Positions 40,063 through 46,712 of a DNA stretch of 48,231 bases are shown here, in pieces. The first letter of the stretch is position 1, and every line of letters begins with the position of its first letter. The stretch spans positions 1 through 48,231 of the forward strand of contig CAZROA010000114.1 of assembly GCA_964601575.1 (NCBI GenBank), read 5' to 3'. Both the position numbers and the translations under genes were made by a program. Source of the stretch: CAZKEG01 sp964601575. GTDB taxonomy: Bacteria; Desulfobacterota; Thermodesulfobacteria; Thermodesulfobacteriales; Thermodesulfatatoraceae. The notes under the pieces are model-generated. The model did no database searches and was not told the origin of the DNA. It saw only the letters and a list, made by a program, of their open reading frames with translations.

Positions 40063-40994
40063 TGATAAAGAAAGAAAAGGTAGGTTATATATAAAACCAA
40101 GGCCAAAAGTCCCTTAATCCTCCCCATTCCTTGCCCAAAGGAGAGCATTGCCCAACAGGAGAGAAAAAAGGCCATCATCACGGACAGATCGAGAAAGACC
40201 TTTTCTTGAGGAAAAGAAAGGGGCCTTATCAAGGAAGTACAGGCCAAGACGGCCAAGATGTTCATGACGTTTGAGCCGATAAGGTTACCCAGGATGATTT
40301 GTCCGGCCCCGCGATAAGCGGCGACCAAGGTGCTGGCCAGCTCTGGGAGACTGGTCCCCAGAGCGACCACCGTAAGACCAATTATCCTCTGGGAAAGACC
40401 GAATCTTTGGGCCAGGATCACGGCTCCGTCGATCAGGACGTCGGCCCCAATGGAAAGAAAGACCACCCCCAGGGCGATTCCCAAAATATGCACAAAGAGC
40501 CTTTTACTTTTCTTGACCTTGGGGACGAGTTCAGAGGAGATGCTAGGCAAATGGTCTCGCCTAAAAAGGACAAACAAGAAGATCAAGAGAAACAAGAAGA
40601 GAACCAGGGCCTCTGCCCGACCGAGGCGACCGTCGTTTAGCACAAGAAAGAGGATCAGCCCGGTGAGGATCATAAAAGGGAGCTCTTGCCGAACAAAACG
40701 GGAGGTAGGCCTTAGGGGAATGATCAGGGCCGCCGCCCCCAGGACCAGACTCACATTGGCGATATTCGAGCCAACGATGTTGCCAAGGGCCACAGCTTCC
40801 ATCCCTTTAAAGGCAGCAATCAAAGTGGCGGCAAGTTCCGGGGCCGAGGTGCCCAAGGCCACCACCGTTAAACCAATAAGGAGGGAGGACCAACGGAGGG
40901 CCAGGGCCAAATTCGAGGCACTCTTGATCAGGATCTCTCCGCCCAAATAAAGCAAAAAACTGCCCCAAAGGACATATAACCAGGCCATAACCAT
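40056..40994 (-). CDS. Calcium/sodium antiporter (CaCA family, YrbG-like)
   Basis: 312 residues, about ten membrane helices, with the family's internal repeat: ALGTSAPELAATLIAAFKGMEAVALGNIVGSNIANV in the first half and ALGTSLPELASTLVAAYRGAGQIILGNLIGSNVMNI in the second. Each alpha-repeat supplies ion-binding Glu and Asn. It exports Ca2+ in exchange for Na+. The start at the first ATG is chosen although the site is weak. Confidence 0.93.
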   Translation of the reverse strand: MVMAWLYVLWGSFLLYLGGEILIKSASNLALALRWSSLLIGLTVVALGTSAPELAATLIAAFKGMEAVALGNIVGSNIANVSLVLGAAALIIPLRPTSRFVRQELPFMILTGLILFLVLNDGRLGRAEALVLFLFLLIFLFVLFRRDHLPSISSELVPKVKKSKRLFVHILGIALGVVFLSIGADVLIDGAVILAQRFGLSQRIIGLTVVALGTSLPELASTLVAAYRGAGQIILGNLIGSNVMNILAVLACTSLIRPLSFPQEKVFLDLSVMMAFFLSCWAMLSFGQGMGRIKGLLALVLYITYLFFLYHQ

Positions 40995-41032
40995 TTAATT
41001 TCCGTCTTAAGCAAAATAGTCCTTATTTCCCG

Positions 41033-41072
41033 TAGAGCAACTATCCAGAGTAGGTCTAGAGCAATTATCCAG
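41033..41072. repeat. Two 16-bp tandem repeats upstream of the antiporter
   Basis: TAGAGCAACTATCCAG (41033-41048) and TAGAGCAATTATCCAG (41057-41072) differ by one base and have a 24-bp period, 39 and 63 bases upstream of the antiporter start. Possible binding site for a regulator of that gene. Confidence 0.45.
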
Positions 41073-41114
41073 TTTGCGTTCCGGGAGTGAAGAAAGGGGA
41101 CAAGGGCCTATAAA

Positions 41115-41154
41115 AACTAGAACAGGCTGGGTGTTACCCCAGCCTGTTCTAGTT
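41115..41154 (-). terminator. Intrinsic terminator of the ilvBN operon
   Basis: A perfect 17-bp stem (AACTAGAACAGGCTGGG with its complement) around a six-base loop, starting 15 bases past the ilvN stop. On the minus strand it is followed by TTTTTATAGG, a proper U-tract. Confidence 0.9.
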
Positions 41155-41169
41155 CGATAAGGATCCAGT

Positions 41170-41664
41170 CTAGATGGATTTTTTCTCGCGTCTGATGGCG
41201 ATCAAACCAGTACGGACCAATTCCTTGATACCGATGGGCTTTAAGAGTTCAATGACCGCCTTAAGCTTGCTCTCCGGACCGGTGACCTCGATGGTATAGG
41301 TCTTAGGGCTCACGTCTACGACCTTACACCGAAATATATCGCACATCCGCAGGACCTCGGCCCTGGTCTCCTTTTCGGCCTTGACCTTGATCAAGGCCAT
41401 TTCTCTTTCGACAAATTCACCCTCTTCGGTCACATCCACCACTTTGTAAACATCTACCAGACGTCGAAGTTGTTTGATGATCTGTTCGATGATCAAGTCA
41501 TCTCCATGGGTTACCAAGGTTAGGTGCGAGAGAGTAGGGTCCAAGGTCTCTGCTACACAGAGGCTGTCGATATTAAAACCGCGACCACTAAAGAGCCCAA
41601 CAATACGGGCCAGCGCTCCGGGTGTGTTCTCTACTAGCACCGAAAGGGTATGTTTCCTCTCCAT
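41170..41664 (-). CDS. ilvN: Acetolactate synthase small (regulatory) subunit
   Basis: 164 residues. An ACT domain (HTLSVLVENTPGALARIVGLFSGRGFNIDSL) binds valine for feedback inhibition. The C-terminal domain (TYTIEVTGPESKLKAVIELLKPIGIKELVRTGLIAI) activates the large subunit. It lies 11 bases after ilvB and ends at a strong terminator. Confidence 0.96.
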   Translation of the reverse strand: MERKHTLSVLVENTPGALARIVGLFSGRGFNIDSLCVAETLDPTLSHLTLVTHGDDLIIEQIIKQLRRLVDVYKVVDVTEEGEFVEREMALIKVKAEKETRAEVLRMCDIFRCKVVDVSPKTYTIEVTGPESKLKAVIELLKPIGIKELVRTGLIAIRREKKSI

Positions 41665-41675
41665 AAGCCTTCTCC

Positions 41676-43379
41676 TTAGACCAGAATCATTTCCGTTGTG
41701 GCCCGACCAGCGGGGACCATGGGGAAAACGCCCTCCTCAGGGGCGATATGGATGTCGACCAAAACCAATCCCTTGGTATCAAGGGCCTTTTTGAGAATTG
41801 GTTCTACCTCCTCTGGCTTGGTGGCCCTAAAACCTGTGGCCCCGTAAGCTTCGGCTAATTTGACAAAGTCCGGAAGAGTCGGGAATTGAACGGCCGAATA
41901 ACGACGATCATAAAAGAGCTCTTGCCACTGGCGGACCATCCCGAGATAACCGTTATTCAGGATGATGACCTTGATCGGCAGACGTTGATCGATGGCTGTA
42001 GCCATCTCTTGGATGTTCATCTGGATAGAGCCATCACCGGCGATATCAATGACCAATTTATCAGGGTTGCCCATCTGGGCTCCGATGGAGGCTGGAAAGC
42101 CATAGCCCATGGTTCCTAGACCACCAGAGGAAAGCAATGTTCGAGGACGATCAAATTTGTAAAACTGGGCGGTCCACATCTGGTTTTGCCCCACTTCGGT
42201 ACAAATGATCGCCTCTCCTTTGGTCAGTTCATAGAGTTTTTCAATGACATATTGGGGTTTGATCTGTTGGTCGTCCTTCTTGTAAGTCAAGGGATAACGA
42301 CGGCGCCAGATATCGATCTGCTCCCACCATTCTTTGAACTGTTCCCGCCAAAGTTTGGCCGGGCGACCAACTTCTTTGATGATCTCTAAGAGTTTGATCA
42401 AGGCCCGCTTACAGTCACCCACAATAGGTACATCAACTCGGACGTTTTTCTGAATGGACGTGGGGTCGATATCAATATGGACGATCTTGGCCATAGGGGC
42501 AAAGGCATCGACCTTACCGGTCACTCGATCGTCAAACCGGGCCCCTACGGCGATAATGAGATCGCTATTGGCCACGGCCATATTGGCATAATAGGTACCG
42601 TGCATGCCGAGCATGCCCAAGGATTGCTCGTGGGTCCCTGGGAAGCCACCAAGTCCCATGAGGGACATGGTCACCGGAAGGTTGAGCAATTCGGCCAATT
42701 CCCGAACCTCTTCATGGGCCTCGGAGGCGATGACCCCTCCGCCGACAAACAGGATCGGGCGAGTCGAGGTCTCCAGCAAACGATAGGCCTTTTCTACCTG
42801 TCTAGTGTGAGGTTCATAGACCGGATTGTAACTACGGAGTTTGATCTCATCCGGATAATAAAACTCCGTCTTGGATTGCTGGACGTCTTTGGGAAGATCG
42901 ATCAGGACCGGACCAGGCCGCCCGGTACGGGCGATGTGAAAGGCCGCCTTTATGGTCCAGGCCAGGTCTTCTACCCGTTTGACCAAAAAATTGTGCTTGG
43001 TACAGGGCCTGGTGATCCCGACGATGTCTACCTCTTGGAAGGCATCGTTTCCGATCAATTTGGTGGGCACCTGTCCGGTGAAGACCACAATGGGGATAGA
43101 ATCCATGTAAGCCGTAGCGATGCCGGTTACCGTGTTGGTGGCTCCAGGACCAGAGGTGACCAGACAGACCCCTACCTTACCGGTTGAACGGGCAAAGCCA
43201 TCGGCGGCATGAGCAGCCCCTTGTTCATGGCGGACCAAGACATGTTTGATTTCCGGGGTGCGGTAGAGTTCGTCATAGATGTCTATCACTGCCCCCCCGG
43301 GATAACCGAAGATAATCTCCACACCCTCGCGTTTGAGGGCCTCAATAATGATTTGGGCACCGGTCATTTTCGTGGACAC
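41676..43379 (-). CDS. ilvB: Acetolactate synthase large (catalytic) subunit
   Basis: 567 residues, full length. E52 (VRHEQGAAHAADGFAR) activates TPP, FAD-binding and VNIDPTSIQKNV-type central domain, and GDGSIQMNIQEMATA...NNGYLGMVRQWQ binds TPP-Mg. Makes acetolactate or acetohydroxybutyrate for Val, Leu and Ile. The GTG start overlaps the DUF465 stop by one base; an ATG four codons later is an alternative. Confidence 0.96.
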   Translation of the reverse strand: MSTKMTGAQIIIEALKREGVEIIFGYPGGAVIDIYDELYRTPEIKHVLVRHEQGAAHAADGFARSTGKVGVCLVTSGPGATNTVTGIATAYMDSIPIVVFTGQVPTKLIGNDAFQEVDIVGITRPCTKHNFLVKRVEDLAWTIKAAFHIARTGRPGPVLIDLPKDVQQSKTEFYYPDEIKLRSYNPVYEPHTRQVEKAYRLLETSTRPILFVGGGVIASEAHEEVRELAELLNLPVTMSLMGLGGFPGTHEQSLGMLGMHGTYYANMAVANSDLIIAVGARFDDRVTGKVDAFAPMAKIVHIDIDPTSIQKNVRVDVPIVGDCKRALIKLLEIIKEVGRPAKLWREQFKEWWEQIDIWRRRYPLTYKKDDQQIKPQYVIEKLYELTKGEAIICTEVGQNQMWTAQFYKFDRPRTLLSSGGLGTMGYGFPASIGAQMGNPDKLVIDIAGDGSIQMNIQEMATAIDQRLPIKVIILNNGYLGMVRQWQELFYDRRYSAVQFPTLPDFVKLAEAYGATGFRATKPEEVEPILKKALDTKGLVLVDIHIAPEEGVFPMVPAGRATTEMILV

Positions 43380-43615
43380 TATCCTTCTCCCTCCTCCATT
43401 CGACGATATTTTTCAACTATAGCCATAATTTTATCCTTAAGAGCCAATTTATGGACCTGAATACGTTTTTTTTCTGCCTCTTCTTCGGAAGTGAGATATG
43501 GACGACGATGGAACTCCTCAAGCTTATTATCCAAAGCGCGGTGTTCTTCTACCAGCCTCCGCAACTCCTCGTCTCTTTCGGCATATTTCGCAATCAATTC
43601 CTTGTCTTTATCCAT
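43379..43615 (-). CDS. DUF465 (YdcH-type) small coiled-coil protein
   Basis: 78 residues, almost entirely helical and charged. The pattern EELRRLVEEHRALDNKLEE...LTSEEEAEKKRIQVHKLALKDKI is that of DUF465/YdcH, a family of unknown function. GAGGAGG precedes the ATG. As first gene of the ilvB-ilvN operon it would be expressed with branched-chain amino acid synthesis. Confidence 0.85.
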   Translation of the reverse strand: MDKDKELIAKYAERDEELRRLVEEHRALDNKLEEFHRRPYLTSEEEAEKKRIQVHKLALKDKIMAIVEKYRRMEEGEG

Positions 43616-43642
43616 AAAACCTCCTCAGATTTAAGATTAGAG

Positions 43643-43671
43643 GGTTTACTGTCTTTGATCTCGTTTGTCAA
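43643..43671 (-). promoter_or_regulatory. Promoter of the DUF465-ilvBN operon
   Basis: Minus strand TTGACA (43666-43671), 17-base spacer, TAAACC (43643-43648). No leader-peptide attenuator rich in branched-chain codons is seen in the short leader. Confidence 0.45.
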
Positions 43672-43675
43672 TCTC

Positions 43676-43782
43676 TTGTGAAAAAATAAACTTTTCAAAG
43701 ATATGTAACTATTTGTTAAGTCAAAAATGATTCGTAATTAACGTTTATATTGAAAGAAATAAATTTGTGAAAAAATAAACTT
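43676..43782 (+). repeat. Two direct 18-bp repeats in an AT-rich gap
   Basis: TTGTGAAAAAATAAACTT occurs at 43676-43693 and again at 43765-43782, 89 bases apart. The first is immediately upstream of the ilv promoter -35 and the second overlaps the stop of the binding-protein-like gene. Possible regulator sites. Confidence 0.5.
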
Positions 43783-44626
43783 AACCTGCAAACCCGTGCG
43801 ATATATATAATTTTCGGGCCTCATCCGTCAGCAAAAAGGACTGCCAAGCCTGAGGCAGCTCTTCCTCCACCCCTTTCATCAAGGCCACTTGATATTCTCC
43901 CTGCTGAGCCGTCCCTTCTGGGAATTCCAAGTAATCAAAAAGCGGTGTCTCAAAAAACCGTGGATTCTGATAGTAATAAGCAAAGTGAAAATAGAGTGGG
44001 GCTACATCGGCCAAGCCTTCAAAGACAAAGGCCGGAACCTCTCGATGATGGATAACTTGGCTGAAAATAGCCTCTTTTTCTATCTTTTCCTCGAGTCCAG
44101 GGACGTGTTCCAGGGCAGCCAGATAGGTCTTAAAGGAATTTACCTCGGTCTTGGGATTAGAGACGGCGATCTTGATCTCTTTTCGGATCAGGTCTTCCGG
44201 ACCTTTGATCCCTTTAGGATTACCCTTTTGAACCAGAAGGACGACCCCTCTATTGCGGACGAAGGTCTTTGGTTCGGTGATCAAATCCTTTATTTTACTC
44301 ATAAAATCCGGCGGCCCCATGACCACCTGCGGCCTGAATTTGAGGACGAGGTTGCCTATGGCCAAAGGGTGCCCCTCGATCAAAGGGCGAAACCTTGGTG
44401 GCGGAAGGGTCACGTAAAAGACCTCTACTTTTCGACCAAGATAACGAAAAAAGGCCTCTAGGACATCAGGGATGACCATGAATTGATTACCTTCCATGAC
44501 GATAAAGAGCTCAGCAGAAATAGGATCGCCATGAAAGTCATAGACCAAATTACTACCCGGTAAATCCACATGATCCTTAACCTCTCCCCCCAGATCAAGG
44601 GGCCATGGTAAGGTCAGACAACGCAC
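43781..44626 (-). CDS. Periplasmic-binding-protein fold (ModA/PstS-like) without signal peptide
   Basis: 281 residues from a GTG with AAGGAGGG upstream. No signal peptide is seen in VRCLTLPWPLDLGGEV. The body resembles type II binding proteins for oxyanions: VVMGPPDFMSKIKDL, VLLVQKGNPKGIKGPEDL, KIAVSNPKTE, ADVAPLYFHFAYYY and VALMKG...AWQSFLLTDEARKLYISHGF. The last motif is typical of ModA-type proteins. No ABC permease is nearby. Either the start was lost or the protein is a cytosolic ligand sensor. Confidence 0.7.
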   Translation of the reverse strand: MRCLTLPWPLDLGGEVKDHVDLPGSNLVYDFHGDPISAELFIVMEGNQFMVIPDVLEAFFRYLGRKVEVFYVTLPPPRFRPLIEGHPLAIGNLVLKFRPQVVMGPPDFMSKIKDLITEPKTFVRNRGVVLLVQKGNPKGIKGPEDLIRKEIKIAVSNPKTEVNSFKTYLAALEHVPGLEEKIEKEAIFSQVIHHREVPAFVFEGLADVAPLYFHFAYYYQNPRFFETPLFDYLEFPEGTAQQGEYQVALMKGVEEELPQAWQSFLLTDEARKLYISHGFAG

Positions 44627-44723
44627 CCTACCCTCCTTAGAAAAGACTTTCTAATTATTTTTAGGTCAAAATGGCCGATAAGTCTAGAAAAATCATACAT
44701 TTTTCTTGCTTAAAGGTCTTATC

Positions 44724-45359
44724 ATGGCTATCATCCCAGCAGAGCTAGAAGGTTGGAGGTTGGCCATCGATCTTGAGCGCGAAAGAGAGCGTCTAATTCC
44801 CGACACCAGTGTCTTTACCAATCCGGATGTCTACCGCGAGTTCGGAGACAGTCCGACCGAGGCCTTTGTCAATTTCTTGGAGATGGCCTCTGAAGCGCCG
44901 CAAGTAAGGGTCTATATGCCTGCCTCGGTCTACGAAGAATTAAAAAAGATGCTTCGTACCACCAAGATCCCTCCCAGGGCCAGGGCCATCTTTCGCGTCA
45001 AATCACCTAAAAAATACGAGATCCAGATCCCGGCCTTTTTGCTCTACGAACTGATTGACGACCTTCGCCAAAGGATCAATAAGGGACTGCGGGTGGCGGA
45101 GGAGGCCGTTCGTGCCTCGGCCCATAGAAACCCCGACGAAATTATCAATGCCCTACGCCGTAAATATCGAGAGGCCCTACGGGAGGGAATTGTTGATTCC
45201 AAAGAAGATATCGAACTAATCCTCCTGGCCCTGGAACTTGATGGCCTTCTCCTCTCAGCCGATCGCGGCATCCTCGCCCTGGCGGATAAGCTTGGTATAA
45301 GGTGGATTCCCCCGGAAGAGATACGAGAAACGCTTGAAGGACTTATCTACGCTACCTAA
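44724..45359 (+). CDS. RNA ligase partner protein, PIN domain
   Basis: 211 residues from the ATG at 44724 (AAAGG seven bases upstream). DTSVF near residue 27, E in VYEEL, and D in the SKEDIELILLALELDGLLLSADRGI segment are the acidic PIN-domain residues. The overall pattern matches the family named for genomic pairing with archaeal-type RNA ligase (TIGR03875 as I recall). No ligase gene lies within the window. Ends in an eight-base convergent overlap with the kinase. Confidence 0.8.
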   Translation: MAIIPAELEGWRLAIDLERERERLIPDTSVFTNPDVYREFGDSPTEAFVNFLEMASEAPQVRVYMPASVYEELKKMLRTTKIPPRARAIFRVKSPKKYEIQIPAFLLYELIDDLRQRINKGLRVAEEAVRASAHRNPDEIINALRRKYREALREGIVDSKEDIELILLALELDGLLLSADRGILALADKLGIRWIPPEEIRETLEGLIYAT

Positions 45360-46605
45360 CGGCATGGGCTGGAAAATAGAGATTAAAGGTGGTTCCCTTC
45401 CCCGAAGTACCTTCTATTTCTATAGTTCCCCCTAGTTTTTTGATAAATTGAAGGGCCATAGTCAGACCTAACCCGGCCCCGCCTTCTTTTCTTCGGGTGC
45501 TGAAATAAGGTTGGAAGATCTTCTCTCTGACCGAACTTGACATACCTTTACCGGTATCCGAAACCTTGAGCACCACATATTTCCCAGTGGGAATATTCAA
45601 ATTCTGAGCCTTAGGAGGTGATAGATCTGTATTATACGTCTTTAAGACAAAATGACCGCCTTCAGGCATGACATCTCTGGCATTGGTTGTTAAATTGATA
45701 ACGATCCTTTCTAATTGAACTTTGTCAATCTTTACCGGCCAAATATTTTTTTCCTTTTCAAAAGAAATCCTGATCTTTTTTGAAAGTATTGCCTTGAGAA
45801 TAGGTTTTATTTCATCTAAAAAGTCATTTAGGTTTATAATACTATAGGAAGATATTTGTGGACCGGCATGCAACAACAGCAATTTGACCAATTCAGAGGC
45901 CTTAATAGCAGAAATATAAACAATATCTAGAGATTTTAAAATTTTTTGGTCTATTTTTTCTATATTCTTTATTAAGAAAGATATCCTTTCAATACTTCCG
46001 ATAATAACAGTTAATAAATTATTAAAATCATGACTAATCTCTGCAATATTTTGGATTATATCTTCTAATCTTTTAAGATTACAAAAACGATTTTCAAGAT
46101 TATAAAAATAGATAGCAAAGGCTAAAATATTGGTAGCAGCTGAAGAAGTATAAAGTTCATCGTATGACCATTGTTTTTCTTTATTCAAAGAAATAAAACT
46201 GGAAATGCCCCAAAATTCATCACCCAGGAAAATAGGTTGTAATAAAGATGAATGATATTTAGACTGCTGTATTAAAAATTTTTGACGAATGATTAAATCT
46301 AAGTCATTATCATCTAAACTGATAATCTTAAAAGGTCCTTCAATATATTGATCTTTTTGATCATGATTAAAGATTGTAGGCCATGAAAAATAAAGATTCC
46401 ATTTATCTTTTATTTTTTGAAAGATGTCTATTCTATCGAGTTTCAAAATTTTAGTTATTAAAGCCAAGAAGTTAGAAACAGCCGTTTTAAATTCTTCTGA
46501 ACTTATAAAAATTTTAGACATATGATAAAAACTATCTAATAATTTGTTTTTATATAAAAAATCAACTTTTGAAAGTTCAAAAAAATCTTCATTTTTATTA
46601 ACCAC
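45352..46605 (-). CDS. Soluble GAF-type sensor histidine kinase
   Basis: 417 residues from a GTG with AAGGAG upstream. The N-terminal ~170 residues look like a GAF domain (ISSFISLNKEKQWSYDELYTSSAATNILA). H192 (ISHDFNNLLTVIIGSIE) is the phospho-acceptor. The ATPase has N304/N308, D350 and GAGLGL. No membrane helix and no receiver. The 5' two-thirds is AT-rich and the 3' 350 bases are nearer to host GC, as in the hybrid kinase at 34570. It lies downstream of the chemoreceptor but behind a strong palindrome. Confidence 0.9.
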   Translation of the reverse strand: MVNKNEDFFELSKVDFLYKNKLLDSFYHMSKIFISSEEFKTAVSNFLALITKILKLDRIDIFQKIKDKWNLYFSWPTIFNHDQKDQYIEGPFKIISLDDNDLDLIIRQKFLIQQSKYHSSLLQPIFLGDEFWGISSFISLNKEKQWSYDELYTSSAATNILAFAIYFYNLENRFCNLKRLEDIIQNIAEISHDFNNLLTVIIGSIERISFLIKNIEKIDQKILKSLDIVYISAIKASELVKLLLLHAGPQISSYSIINLNDFLDEIKPILKAILSKKIRISFEKEKNIWPVKIDKVQLERIVINLTTNARDVMPEGGHFVLKTYNTDLSPPKAQNLNIPTGKYVVLKVSDTGKGMSSSVREKIFQPYFSTRRKEGGAGLGLTMALQFIKKLGGTIEIEGTSGKGTTFNLYFPAHAVR

Positions 46606-46646
46606 CTTGCCACTCCTTTCTTTTATTCAAAACCTAATAAAAATCA

Positions 46647-46680
46647 TAAGGGGCCCCTTTTTATAAAAAGGGGCCCCTTA
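46647..46680 (-). terminator. 34-base perfect palindrome, terminator/attenuator after the chemoreceptor
   Basis: TAAGGGGCCCCTTTTTA and its exact complement form a continuous 34-base palindrome, 33 bases past the chemoreceptor stop. On the minus strand it is followed by TGATTTTTATT. It leaves only about 40 bases before the kinase GTG. Confidence 0.8.
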
Positions 46681-46712
46681 CTTTGTTTAATTAAAATTAG
46701 AACCTAACATCA

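Noticed and set aside
42477..43187. 236-codon open frame opposite ilvB
   Set aside because: Shadow of a highly conserved enzyme gene; no motif and no ribosome binding site.
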